Assembly (NCBI RefSeq): GCF_003015145.1
Contig: NZ_CP027845.1
Span: forward strand, 62,001 to 126,000
Source: Candidatus Phycorickettsia trachydisci
GTDB taxonomy: Bacteria; Pseudomonadota; Alphaproteobacteria; Rickettsiales; Rickettsiaceae
Reading direction: 5' to 3'
DNA: 64,000 nucleotides
Of this stretch, positions 18,167-27,909 are shown in pieces. Both the position numbers and the translations under genes were made by a program. The notes below the pieces were generated by a model. It did no database searches. It was not told where the DNA came from and worked only from the letters and a program-made list of their open reading frames with translations. Every line of letters begins with the position of its first letter. Position 1 is the stretch's first letter.

Positions 18167-20368
18167 TTATATACTTCTGCCTCCACCAAGATTAGTTTGA
18201 GCTCTAGACGATGTTGATTGAGCTAAACCATACACCTCTTGCCATTTAATCACATGCTTTGATAGATCTGGTAAAGTAGGGCAAGTTTCAGATTTGCAAC
18301 CTTGATAGTACATTTTGTCTGATTGTTTCTTAGCTCCTTCTGGTTTTACAGTCTGTATCTTAACGCCTTTATGTGTTAATTTATTTTTAGATATTATTAG
18401 TTTTGCTCCTTCCGGGTTGACATGTATCACTTGATATGTCAGTCTGTTGCCGCTATTGTCCTTAGCTTCTATGAGGCTTAATTCTGGAATAAGTTTCAAC
18501 CCTTTTCCTTGTTTCTTATCTGCTATAAAACCTTTTCTTAATGATTCGTCAAAAGGAGCAAGTTCCTGTTCTGTAGCTCTTAAATCATTTATCCCAAAAA
18601 TTAATTGATCCGGATCTATTAAAACTACATCTGGGTTTGTTGATTCATAGATTTGGTTGCCTATTTTCCAAGAATATACTACTTCAGGCTCACCTGATAT
18701 ATCTCTTTTTTGTAATTCTTCTGCCTCTTTTTTGAGTGCTTGATATTTTTCATGTATACTTCTATGATCTTCTATAATAGTAAAGTTTTCTCCTATATTT
18801 TCTAGAAAATCTATATATTCTTGATACTCCTTACTGAGTGTAAAAGATTTAAGAGCAATAGACTTGTTCAAGTTTATCAATACTGCTTTAAGATAATTTT
18901 TGTGTGTCCCATCTTTAAACAATAAATTAGCTTTTTGGATATAATTGGAAATCTTTATTGAATATTCAACTGCTTTTTCTGGAACATTGTCAGCTAAATT
19001 AATATATACATCAGCCATAACTAAATTATATACAAAATCATCATCTCGTGGTTTTAGCTGTACTATCATCGGGATAATAGATTCAGCTGCTTTTCTTGAT
19101 ATAAAACGTAAGGTATTAATTTGTACGGTATATTTAAATTCTGATGGTATGTATTTATTTATCGCTAAATTTGCTAGTAAATTTTCTACTTCTTCAATAT
19201 TGTAGTTAAGAGCATAGAATGAAATTTTAGTATATATTTCAAATGAGTCTATAGCATTATTTAGTTCCCTTATTTTAATATTTGCTTGTAGGTTAAGTTT
19301 TAGATCTTCGAATTTTTTTAATAATCTAGTATTTAGTGATATTTTAAGGACATAACCTGTTAAAAACCACTCTAACAAAACTGTCTTTATCTCCGCTTCT
19401 AAAGGCCATGCTTGAATAAGCTTATCTAGCCAAAATTTCTTTGTTTCGTACGTTTTAAAGTTATCAATATTTAATATTGTACTATCTGCGTTTCTAAAAC
19501 TATCAGGTGGGTATACTTCAATAGCTTCTAAAATTTTGTGCATTGCTAATTTGGTTTGAGCATTATTCATATGGTAAAGTGCTTCTGTGAACAAAGCGTT
19601 ACTTATAGAGCTTTTACTTTCTAAATCTATATTTTCTTGTTTTTTAATATCTTGTATTAAAGTGTCAATTTGAGGTAGTAATTTCAGACACTCTTCTGTA
19701 CTTCCTTTTGATAAAAAATTATAAAAAAGCTTGGTTTCTATCCTTAAAGAACAATCAACTGGTATGGGGCGTGACTGGATGTGATTTTTAAAATCTATAA
19801 ATGTGTTGTAATCAGCTATATCAGTAAAAAATCTCACAATTTGTTGAAATGACATTTTTTTAGCCATTTTACTCAAATTATTTTCCTTATCTGTTGATAT
19901 ATTTTCTATTAAGTCTGATACTTGAATTCTTTTTATTAAAAAATTGTCGATATCTCTTTTTGACACTTTGTGCTTAGTTAAAGCTTTATTTATGATATCT
20001 GCTGCAATATCAAATTTAGATAACAAAAGATTTTGCAAATTAATTGTCTCTGGCAAGTCAATCATATTGATATCCAGATGCTTTAAAAAGCTTACTAAAT
20101 CTGAGACATCATCCATAGGTATCTTATGTTGAACCATTAGGTAAGTTATGTTATCTTTTATTATATTTTTTTGCAAGGAATTGAGTTTAGAATGATCGAC
20201 TGACAAAGTCTTACATATATACTTAACTGTTTCTAAATAACTTGGTTCACGAGTTGTATGAATTGACAAAAGCATGAGGGCATCTCCCATTATTCCTTCC
20301 ATATCACCATGTATCAATATATCCAAAGGTAAAAAACCTTTATCTTGTTCTTGAATTTCTGTTTCCAT
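18167..20368 (-). CDS. Unrecognised 733-aa mostly helical protein
   Basis: I do not recognise a family. The first ~560 residues are almost all alpha-helical, with degenerate TPR-like helix pairs (e.g. ALYHMNNAQTKLAMHKILEAI; AVEYSIKISNYIQKANLLFK). A small beta-rich C-terminal domain (about 570-690) follows, containing VVYSWKIGNQIYESTNP and repeated 'PEGAK' segments. The last 45 residues hold two Cys (GCKSETCP) and a Ser/Gly-rich end. There is no signal peptide or membrane segment. It lies between ruvX (convergent, 15 bp) and psd. A lineage-specific cytoplasmic or secreted protein is possible, but I cannot assign a function. Confidence 0.8.
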   Translation of the reverse strand: METEIQEQDKGFLPLDILIHGDMEGIMGDALMLLSIHTTREPSYLETVKYICKTLSVDHSKLNSLQKNIIKDNITYLMVQHKIPMDDVSDLVSFLKHLDINMIDLPETINLQNLLLSKFDIAADIINKALTKHKVSKRDIDNFLIKRIQVSDLIENISTDKENNLSKMAKKMSFQQIVRFFTDIADYNTFIDFKNHIQSRPIPVDCSLRIETKLFYNFLSKGSTEECLKLLPQIDTLIQDIKKQENIDLESKSSISNALFTEALYHMNNAQTKLAMHKILEAIEVYPPDSFRNADSTILNIDNFKTYETKKFWLDKLIQAWPLEAEIKTVLLEWFLTGYVLKISLNTRLLKKFEDLKLNLQANIKIRELNNAIDSFEIYTKISFYALNYNIEEVENLLANLAINKYIPSEFKYTVQINTLRFISRKAAESIIPMIVQLKPRDDDFVYNLVMADVYINLADNVPEKAVEYSIKISNYIQKANLLFKDGTHKNYLKAVLINLNKSIALKSFTLSKEYQEYIDFLENIGENFTIIEDHRSIHEKYQALKKEAEELQKRDISGEPEVVYSWKIGNQIYESTNPDVVLIDPDQLIFGINDLRATEQELAPFDESLRKGFIADKKQGKGLKLIPELSLIEAKDNSGNRLTYQVIHVNPEGAKLIISKNKLTHKGVKIQTVKPEGAKKQSDKMYYQGCKSETCPTLPDLSKHVIKWQEVYGLAQSTSSRAQTNLGGGRSI

Positions 20369-20458
20369 AAGATAATAAAACTTTTGATTTTATTATGACT
20401 TAGAAATTTGTATTAAAGAAGCTAAAAAGATAAGTTGTGAAATTGCAAGGCTAGTTTT

Positions 20459-21154
20459 TTAATTCCTAACTTCGAACTCTAGCGTATTTTTTGGTTGAGT
20501 GCCAAGCTTTCCAATAATAGTCTCACCTCCTACTACAGTTTGACCTACTGCAACTTGTGGCACAGTATCTGCTGGGAGATATAAATCAACTCTTGAACCA
20601 AATCTTATAATCCCATAACGCTGGCCAGATTTAACTTCCATCTCTTCTTCAAGGTCGCATACAATTCTTCTAGCAATGAGTCCTGCAATTTGTACTACTG
20701 CAATTTTTTCGCCTTTTTTATTTTCTATGACTACCGCTTGCCTTTCGTTATCAACACTTGCTTTATCAAGTGATGCATTTATAAATTTGCCAGGATTGTA
20801 ATAAAGACCTAATACTTTACCTGTTACGGGTATCCTGTTTACGTGCACATTAAGTACATTTAGGAATACGCTCACCTTTAACATCTCATTTTCAAATTTT
20901 AGCTCTGCAGGAGGTTGGACCTTGTCAATTCCAACAACAATCCCATCAGCAGCGCTGATAATTAGATCGTCTCCAACAGGAGTTACTCTTTGAGGATTGC
21001 GGAAAAAATATACACATAATATGGTTGCTATAAAGCATATCCAACCAAGATTGGTGTTTAATGATGAAAATACAAAAGTTGCAGCGACCGCTATGGCAAT
21101 AAATATGTAACCTTCTCTGTGTACCATATTGCTTAATTTATCGTAGGATTTCAT
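20459..21154 (-). CDS. psd: Phosphatidylserine decarboxylase proenzyme
   Basis: A 231-aa short-form (PSD-A/alphaproteobacterial type) enzyme. It has an N-terminal membrane segment pair (residues ~15-48) and [13 protein letters not shown]. The GS self-cleavage site in [12 protein letters not shown] produces the pyruvoyl group that decarboxylates phosphatidylserine to phosphatidylethanolamine at the inner membrane. Its start is 3 bp after the topA stop, so it is read from the topA transcript. The usual partner pssA is not adjacent. Confidence 0.93.
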   Translation of the reverse strand: MKSYDKLSNMVHREGYIFIAIAVAATFVFSSLNTNLGWICFIATILCVYFFRNPQRVTPVGDDLIISAADGIVVGIDKVQPPAELKFENEMLKVSVFLNVLNVHVNRIPVTGKVLGLYYNPGKFINASLDKASVDNERQAVVIENKKGEKIAVVQIAGLIARRIVCDLEEEMEVKSGQRYGIIRFGSRVDLYLPADTVPQVAVGQTVVGGETIIGKLGTQPKNTLEFEVRN

Positions 21155-21157
21155 AAA

Positions 21158-23482
21158 TTATGATTTTCGTTTAGTTCTTTTATTTTCTGTAACATTATTT
21201 TCAATAATCCATATTGCAGACTCAATGTCAATAGTATACGGATCTTTATCTTTGGGTAAAGCAAAAGATTTGTCTTTATATTTTAAATATGGGCCATATC
21301 TTCCTATTGCAGCAATCACTTCATGATTATCTTTATCAACACCAACTTTTCTTGGGAGGGATGCTAATTTTTTGGCAATCTCGTGGTTAATTTCAGAAGG
21401 CTTAATATTAGGCGGAATGCTTACCCTTTTAAACCCTGGATCTTTAGGATTATCTCCTACTTGCAAGTACCATCCATATGGCCCTTTCTTTAAGTATATA
21501 GGTAGGTGATCTTCTAAATATGCAAGTGGTGTTGTGGGTGGCGCTGTGCCTTCCTGTGCTTGGGCATTTATTTCTTCTTTTATCTCAGGTGTGCTAAGTT
21601 TCAAGGTAAAGGAGCAATCTGGATACCTTTTGCATGAATAAAACGCCCCGTATTTACCTATTTTTAGAGAAATCTCTGCTTGTTTGCATGTAGGGCACGT
21701 TTTATCTTCTTTCGCAAATACCTCATCATATAAAATGCGATCTAACCTTTCTAGCACTTCGGTAATACGAACATCCTGCATACTGCCAGCGCTTGAGGAA
21801 AATAAAGTCCAGAAATCATTGAGCAAATCCTTACCATCTCTCTTATGTTCAGCAATTTCATCTAGCTTTTCTTCTAAATCTGCCGTAAAACTATATTCTA
21901 CGTATTTGCTGAAAAAATTCACCAAAAAAGCATTTGCGACAATACCTTGATTTTCAGGAATAAAACGCTTTTTGTCATCTAGATAAACATACTTTCGCTC
22001 TTGTATGACGGATAGTATTGGAGAATAAGTTGATGGTCGGCCAATTCCAAGTTCAACAAGCTTCTGGATTAAACTTGCCTCATTATAACGAGGTGGAGGT
22101 TCTGTAAAATGTTGTTTTGCCTCTATATCTTTGCACTCAAGCTTTTCATCTTCTGTTAAAGGTGGCAGTTTCTTATCATCATCTTCTTTATCATCAAGAC
22201 CAAATACCTCATAAAAACCTTTGAAAACTAAAGTAGATCCGCTTGCATTTAGTAAAAATTTATTATCTGTAGAAGTAATTTTGGCCGTTACTATATGAAA
22301 AAGTGCGCTTTCCATCTGGCAAGCAACTGCCCTGTTCCAAATTAAAGTATAAAGCTTTAGTAGGTTATCATCCAACTTTCCTTGTAGATTTTGGGGGGTG
22401 AGATTAATATTGGTTGGCCTTATTGCTTCGTGTGCTTCTTGAGCATTTTTAGATTTGGATTTATAAACGCGAGGGGCTTTTGGAAGAAATTTATCTCCAT
22501 ACTTATCTTCTATGAATTTCCTTATGGAATTAACTGCATCGCCAGAAATATTAACACCGTCTGTCCTCATGTATGTTATAAGCCCAGCTTCTGTTCCATC
22601 AATATTTACGCCTTCATAAAGCCTTTGTGCTAGCTGCATGGTTAATTTTGTATTAAACCCTAGCTTGCGTGATGCATCTTGCTGCAAAGTCGATGTAATA
22701 AAAGGTGGTTGAGGATTACGCTTTTGTTGTTTTGCCTCGACGCTTAAGACTTTATAGTCCTTACTTTGCATCTGCTCTTTTAGGTCTAACGCCTCTTTCT
22801 CATTAGAAATGGATAATTTTTCTAACTTTTGACCATCAACTTGTATCAGCTTAGCTCTAAACTGCTCGTTATTTTCTTTTGCAAAATCTGCATGTAAATC
22901 CCAGTATTCTTCCTTTTTAAAGTGACGAATCTCACTTTCTCGCTCGCATATAATACGCAGCGCCACGGATTGCACACGCCCCGCAGATTTACATCCAGGA
23001 AGCTTGGTCCATAAAATTGGAGATAATGTAAAGCCAAATAAATAATCTAGGGCTCTTCGTGCTTGCTGGGCATCTACTAAGCTTAAGTCGATGTCTCTAG
23101 GATGTTTGACGGCATCTTGTACTGCTTGCTTTGTTATTTCGGTAAAGACTATTCTTTTTATTGGCGTTGTTGCTTTTACCGCTTTTTTTTCTTTTAAAAC
23201 TTCGACGACATGCCACGCTATACCCTCTCCTTCACGATCAGGGTCGGTTGCAAGGATAATTTCATCTGCTTTTTTCGCCTCTTTGGCGATAGCAGCTACA
23301 TATTTTTGACTGCGATCGATTAATTCATACTTCATTAAAAAATTCTCTTCGGGCACTACGGATCCTTTTTTAGATGGTAGATCTCGTATATGACCATAAG
23401 ATGCAAGTACGGTATAATCTTTTCCGAGATATTGATTAATACTCTTTGCTTTTGCGGGTGACTCAACTATAACTAATTTCAT
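21158..23482 (-). CDS. topA: DNA topoisomerase I
   Basis: A 774-aa type IA topoisomerase. It has the Toprim domain at the N-terminus (VESPAKAKSIN, ATDPDREGEGIAWH), the catalytic Tyr in LITYMRTDGV, one C4 zinc ribbon near residue 600 (CPTCKQ ... CKRYPDC), and basic C-terminal repeats (IAAIGRYGPYLKYKDKSFALP). It relaxes negative supercoils. It is shorter than the E. coli enzyme at the zinc region, as usual for alphaproteobacteria. It is divergent from alaS by 91 bp. Confidence 0.97.
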   Translation of the reverse strand: MKLVIVESPAKAKSINQYLGKDYTVLASYGHIRDLPSKKGSVVPEENFLMKYELIDRSQKYVAAIAKEAKKADEIILATDPDREGEGIAWHVVEVLKEKKAVKATTPIKRIVFTEITKQAVQDAVKHPRDIDLSLVDAQQARRALDYLFGFTLSPILWTKLPGCKSAGRVQSVALRIICERESEIRHFKKEEYWDLHADFAKENNEQFRAKLIQVDGQKLEKLSISNEKEALDLKEQMQSKDYKVLSVEAKQQKRNPQPPFITSTLQQDASRKLGFNTKLTMQLAQRLYEGVNIDGTEAGLITYMRTDGVNISGDAVNSIRKFIEDKYGDKFLPKAPRVYKSKSKNAQEAHEAIRPTNINLTPQNLQGKLDDNLLKLYTLIWNRAVACQMESALFHIVTAKITSTDNKFLLNASGSTLVFKGFYEVFGLDDKEDDDKKLPPLTEDEKLECKDIEAKQHFTEPPPRYNEASLIQKLVELGIGRPSTYSPILSVIQERKYVYLDDKKRFIPENQGIVANAFLVNFFSKYVEYSFTADLEEKLDEIAEHKRDGKDLLNDFWTLFSSSAGSMQDVRITEVLERLDRILYDEVFAKEDKTCPTCKQAEISLKIGKYGAFYSCKRYPDCSFTLKLSTPEIKEEINAQAQEGTAPPTTPLAYLEDHLPIYLKKGPYGWYLQVGDNPKDPGFKRVSIPPNIKPSEINHEIAKKLASLPRKVGVDKDNHEVIAAIGRYGPYLKYKDKSFALPKDKDPYTIDIESAIWIIENNVTENKRTKRKS

Positions 23483-23573
23483 GATCTTATCTTTTTACTC
23501 ATCAAATATTCTTGCAATTAAATTCGCTCCAATCAATACTATAACCTAAAGATTTAAAATTAAAATCATATTT

Positions 23574-26114
23574 ATGTATTTAAAGACAAAAGAAGTTAGA
23601 GATAAATTTATAGAATACTTTACTAGAAATTCTCACAAACATGTTCCATCAAGCTCTCTTGTTCCAAGCAGCGACCCAAGCTTAATGTTTACTAACGCCG
23701 GTATGGTTCAGTTTAAAAACATCTTTATAGGTCTTGAAAAGCCAAGCTTTAAGCGAGCAGTATCAAGTCAAAAATGTGTACGCGCAGGTGGTAAGCATAA
23801 TGATTTGGATAACGTTGGATATACAACAAGGCACCATACATTTTTTGAGATGCTCGGTAATTTTTCTTTTGGAGACTATTTCAAGGAAGAAGCAATATTT
23901 TATGCTTGGGAGCTGCTGACGAAAGATTTCCTTATCCCAGCAAATAAGATGTATGTTACCGTACATCCCGAAGATTTAGAGGCTTTAAATATTTGGAAAA
24001 AGCTCACGGGTTTTAGTGACGATAGAATTATAAAGATTAAAGATAATTTTTGGTCTATGGGAGATACGGGACCATGCGGACCTTGTACCGAGATATTCTA
24101 TGATCACGGTGAAAAAGTATTTGGAGGTTTACCTGGAACTAAGGACGAAGATGGTGATAGATATATTGAGATCTGGAACATAGTTTTTATGGAATTTGAT
24201 CAAGTAAGAGGTAAAAAAGTACCTCTTCCAATGAAATCCATAGATACCGGTATGGGATTAGAGAGGATTGCTGCAGTGTTACAGGGGCAGTGTGACAATT
24301 ATGCAACAGATTTATTCCAAGAAATTATAGCGTCAGTTGAAAAATTGACAAAAGTTCCAGCAACCGATGAGAAAAAATTCTCACACAGAATCATTGCCGA
24401 TCATCTTAGATCTAGTGCATTTTTAATTGCAAATGGCGTTCTTCCTTCAAATGAAGAAAGAGGATATGTTTTGCGTAGGATTATGAGAAGGGGAATGCGT
24501 CATTTGCAACAACTGGGGACTAAAGATCCTAGTATGCATTTATTGCTTGATGACCTTATTAAGATCACGGGGGAGAAGCAGCTTGTAAAAGCAAAAGATG
24601 TGATCGCAAATATAATGTTAAGCGAAGAAACTAGGTTTCATGAAACCTTAAATCATAGTCTCAAGGTTTTAAACGAAGAGATTAAAGATTTAAAGCCAGG
24701 AGGCGTATTGTCAGGAGAAAGTGCATTTAAGTTATACGATACCTACGGTATGCCTTTAGATTTAACTATGGATATTTTGCGAGAAAAGGGTTTGAAGGTT
24801 GATGAAAAAGGCTTTGAGTCTAAAATGGAAGAGCAAAAGCAACAAGGTAAAAAGTCATGGCAAGGATCTGGGGATGAAAAGCAGGAATCAGTATGGTTTA
24901 AGTTACAAGATCTCCCAAGTACAAAATTTGTTGGGTATGATACATTAAATGCTTCAGGAAAAATAATAGGTATAGTTCAAGATAACCATACTGTAGATAG
25001 TCTAAAGCCAAATAGAGATTTTTGGATTATAACTGACCAAACGCCTTTTTATGCAGAATCTGGAGGGCAAAAAGGAGATATCGGCCAAATTACTAGCGAA
25101 TCTTATGTATTAGAAGTGACTGATACTCAAAAGTTTTTGAATTTTCATGCGCATCTCTGCAAACCAGTTGCTATCGCTAAAGATATCAAAGTTGGAGATG
25201 GGGTAATTTTAGAGGTTGAGGGTTCGTATAGAGATAATATTAGAAAAAATCATACAGCAACACATTTGTTGCATAGTGCATTGAAAAAGGTACTTGGCAC
25301 TCATGTAATGCAAAAAGGATCTCTTGTTGCAGCAGATAGATTGCGTTTTGATTTTAATTATGACAAGCCGCTTTCTTTGGGGCAGATAGAGCAAATCGAA
25401 ACACAAGTTAATGGGGTTATAATTAGAAACCTAGAAGTAAAAATCAGCATTATGGACAAAGATAAAGCTGAAGCTATGGGTGCCATGATGTTATTTGGTG
25501 AGAAGTATGACGATAAAGTAAGGGTTATATCTGTGGGCAAGAACGATTCAATTGAACTTTGCGGAGGTACGCATGTTGCAAGAAGTGGAGATATTGGCTT
25601 ATTCAAGATAGTCTCTCAAACATCTGTTGCATCAGGCGTAAGAAGGATAGAGGCTGTAGTTGGTTTAGATGCTTTGGATTTAGTTCAAGAGCAGAACAGA
25701 AATTTGATAGAAGCAAAAGGGTTTTTAGAGGAAAATCAAAAAGAAAGTAACAAACGTATCGTAAATCTTGAGAATAAACTTTTGCAGCAAAGCTTTATAT
25801 TTGAGCATAAAATGCTTAAAAAAGATGATCTGTGGGTTAGGTATTTGATATGTGATTCAAGTAGTAAAAACCTTAAAGATGTAGTCAATTTTTGTGCCCA
25901 AAAATTCCAAGATTCCATTGTCGCCATCATTTGCCTGCAAGATGAGAGAACTTCAATAATTGGAGCAACTAAAGGTGAATACAACACTGCTGATTTCATA
26001 AAGAAGATTGCATCTGGCTTCGAAGGCTCTGCTGGGGGAAACGCTGGCTTTGCCCAAGGTGGATTTAGGCAGGTTAAGGAAAAGGAGATAGAGAGTTTTT
26101 TACATAATGTATAG
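23574..26114 (+). CDS. alaS: Alanyl-tRNA synthetase
   Basis: An 846-aa class II synthetase with the catalytic core at the N-terminus (residues ~1-410; GDTGPCGPCTEIF). The editing domain has its zinc/catalytic motif (NHTATHLLHSAL, later CGGTHVARSG), and the C-terminal domain ends with the Gly-rich GSAGGNAGFAQGG. It charges tRNA-Ala and deacylates mischarged Ser/Gly-tRNA. A diverged second copy of the last 85 nt occurs about 920 bp downstream (see 26945-27029). Confidence 0.97.
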   Translation: MYLKTKEVRDKFIEYFTRNSHKHVPSSSLVPSSDPSLMFTNAGMVQFKNIFIGLEKPSFKRAVSSQKCVRAGGKHNDLDNVGYTTRHHTFFEMLGNFSFGDYFKEEAIFYAWELLTKDFLIPANKMYVTVHPEDLEALNIWKKLTGFSDDRIIKIKDNFWSMGDTGPCGPCTEIFYDHGEKVFGGLPGTKDEDGDRYIEIWNIVFMEFDQVRGKKVPLPMKSIDTGMGLERIAAVLQGQCDNYATDLFQEIIASVEKLTKVPATDEKKFSHRIIADHLRSSAFLIANGVLPSNEERGYVLRRIMRRGMRHLQQLGTKDPSMHLLLDDLIKITGEKQLVKAKDVIANIMLSEETRFHETLNHSLKVLNEEIKDLKPGGVLSGESAFKLYDTYGMPLDLTMDILREKGLKVDEKGFESKMEEQKQQGKKSWQGSGDEKQESVWFKLQDLPSTKFVGYDTLNASGKIIGIVQDNHTVDSLKPNRDFWIITDQTPFYAESGGQKGDIGQITSESYVLEVTDTQKFLNFHAHLCKPVAIAKDIKVGDGVILEVEGSYRDNIRKNHTATHLLHSALKKVLGTHVMQKGSLVAADRLRFDFNYDKPLSLGQIEQIETQVNGVIIRNLEVKISIMDKDKAEAMGAMMLFGEKYDDKVRVISVGKNDSIELCGGTHVARSGDIGLFKIVSQTSVASGVRRIEAVVGLDALDLVQEQNRNLIEAKGFLEENQKESNKRIVNLENKLLQQSFIFEHKMLKKDDLWVRYLICDSSSKNLKDVVNFCAQKFQDSIVAIICLQDERTSIIGATKGEYNTADFIKKIASGFEGSAGGNAGFAQGGFRQVKEKEIESFLHNV

Positions 26115-26185
26115 ATTTTGACATTACACTAAAGTTATGAGACCATTAATATAGTTATTATTAAAACTAAATAAAGGGAATTATT

Positions 26186-26893
26186 ATGGAAGATTTATGG
26201 CATAAAGTTACAGGTTTTATAATGTATCATGACTTTGAAGGATTTCGTCAGTTAGTTGAACAAGAAAATATGGTTCAATCAAAGAATGAGAATGATAACA
26301 CGCTTTTACATCTAGTGGGATATTCCGTTAATGCTCAAGGTGGTGACGAATGGGATAATTATAATTCATTTATTACATACCTACTAGACAAAAAAGTTGA
26401 TGTTAATGCTAAAAATAATAAAGGAGAAACAGCTTTAGATTTATCTCTAAGACATGGTGCGTCGGCAGAGACGAAATTATTGCTGATACACGGGGCTCAA
26501 GCTGGTAATATGAATATCGAACAGTTGTCTAGCTTATTATTTAGTGTGAGCTATCAATTAATTGATTATCCTGAAGATTATAATTTGAATGAAAAAGTTA
26601 AGTTAATTTGTGGAGCACTTGATGCTTATAATAAAGTCAAATCAACATATCCCGAAGAATTAGCTGAAGCATTTTCAAGGTCTGGTGAAGGAAGTATTCG
26701 AGAATACAAAGGCATAATAGATAGCCATGTTCATGAGCTCATGCAGGATATAGAATCTCATTCTCCTACAGAGGAAAAGTTAGAGTTATCGGAGAGATTG
26801 CGAACAAACTTTCACTTTGATGATGATAATTTAGTAGATCAATTGGGAAGTACCTCTATTGTTGGAGATCCTGATGGTACTGTATTAGACTAA
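26186..26893 (+). CDS. Short ankyrin repeat protein, tandem copy A
   Basis: A 235-aa protein with about two to three ankyrin repeats in the first 110 residues (DNTLLHLVGYSVNA, GETALDLSLRHGASAETKLLL). A helical C-terminal half includes EKVKLICGALDAYNK, and the tail is acidic. AAGGGAA precedes the ATG by 7 bp. It shares its whole layout with the next gene (27098), including the near-identical VKLICG(A/V)LDAYNK block, so the two are tandem duplicates. No signal peptide was seen. An effector role is inferred from the gene class only. Confidence 0.82.
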   Translation: MEDLWHKVTGFIMYHDFEGFRQLVEQENMVQSKNENDNTLLHLVGYSVNAQGGDEWDNYNSFITYLLDKKVDVNAKNNKGETALDLSLRHGASAETKLLLIHGAQAGNMNIEQLSSLLFSVSYQLIDYPEDYNLNEKVKLICGALDAYNKVKSTYPEELAEAFSRSGEGSIREYKGIIDSHVHELMQDIESHSPTEEKLELSERLRTNFHFDDDNLVDQLGSTSIVGDPDGTVLD

Positions 26894-26944
26894 ATATAAC
26901 CAGTATAAAGCAAAAGCATTTGTTATTAATAAACTCATTTTAAT

Positions 26945-27029
26945 GTTGAGGCTGGAGAAAATCTTGGCTTTGCTTAAGGTGGATTTAGAAAAGTGAAAGC
27001 AAAAGAGATAGAGAATCTATTGCAAAATG
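26945..27029 (+). pseudogene. Remnant of a second alaS 3' end
   Basis: This 85-nt stretch aligns without gaps to the last part of alaS (26025-26109); by hand count 61 of 85 bases match. In the alaS frame it reads like the AlaS tail (GFA-stop-GGFRKVKAKEIENLL), with one CAA-to-TAA stop and mostly conservative changes. It therefore looks like the end of a diverged alaS, not random similarity. It sits just before ankyrin copy B, in the same relation as true alaS to copy A. Confidence 0.8.
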
Positions 27030-27097
27030 GTAATCTTTTTGGTATCATCCCAGGTCGTGAGATAATTGTAATTTAAAATTAAGGTTATAAAATTATT

Positions 27098-27859
27098 GTG
27101 AAAGATTCGTGTTATAAGGTCAATAAAATTAATACGGAGGACTTTTGGTATGAGGTCAATGAAATTGTATGCAGCGGAAAGTTTGAAGAATTTCGTCAAT
27201 TCGTTGAGAGCAAAAATAAAATTCTTCAATCAACAAACAAGGTTAGAAGTACTCAAGTTAAGGATGAAATTAATATTTTTAAATTAGCCAACAGAGATAA
27301 GGATACTTTATTACATTTAGTAGCTCGCCATACTGAGGGTAGATTGGATGATATTAAATTTAACTATATTCCGTTTATTAAATATCTGTTAGAGAAAGAA
27401 GTAGATATTAATGCTCGAAATAAAGTAGGCAAAACACCTTTAGATTTATCTACTCAATTTGGATGTTCGAGAGAGACAATTTTTCTACTCAAGCATGGTG
27501 CTAAATCTGATCATATGAGTACAAAGCAGTTATCTGATTTACTATTTGGTGTGCGCGATTTTAGATTTTCAGAAGATGATCAAGAAGAGTGTAAAGATGA
27601 CTCGCATAATGAAGTCAAGTTAATTTGTGGAGTACTTGACGCTTACAATAAATGTAAGAGAGCATCTCCTAAAAAGTTCGCATCATCCTTAAATGAAATA
27701 AGACAAAATGACATTCAAGGATATATCAATGAATTGTTTTATATATGTTCTAAAGATGCAAGTTTATTAGAAACAGTGAAAGATTATTTTGATCCTAACA
27801 CCATTCTTATAGGTATGATTGCTAAGGATAATAATATTCTTGATATTGCGGAAGATTAG
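27098..27859 (+). CDS. Short ankyrin repeat protein, tandem copy B
   Basis: A 253-aa paralog of the preceding ankyrin gene. It opens with a GTG start and an N-terminus about 14 residues longer, then EDFWYEVNEIV matches EDLWHKVTGFI of copy A. It has the same ankyrin pair (DTLLHLVARHTEG, GKTPLDLSTQFGCSRETIFLL) and the block VKLICGVLDAYNK, and then diverges. The GTG start is tentative: an AAGG lies 13 bp upstream and no ATG fits. The duplicate lies directly downstream of an alaS 3' fragment. Confidence 0.75.
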   Translation: MKDSCYKVNKINTEDFWYEVNEIVCSGKFEEFRQFVESKNKILQSTNKVRSTQVKDEINIFKLANRDKDTLLHLVARHTEGRLDDIKFNYIPFIKYLLEKEVDINARNKVGKTPLDLSTQFGCSRETIFLLKHGAKSDHMSTKQLSDLLFGVRDFRFSEDDQEECKDDSHNEVKLICGVLDAYNKCKRASPKKFASSLNEIRQNDIQGYINELFYICSKDASLLETVKDYFDPNTILIGMIAKDNNILDIAED

Positions 27860-27909
27860 ATATAACCTATGATGATTGATGAGTAGGGATATAGATTCGA
27901 AGGAAATGA

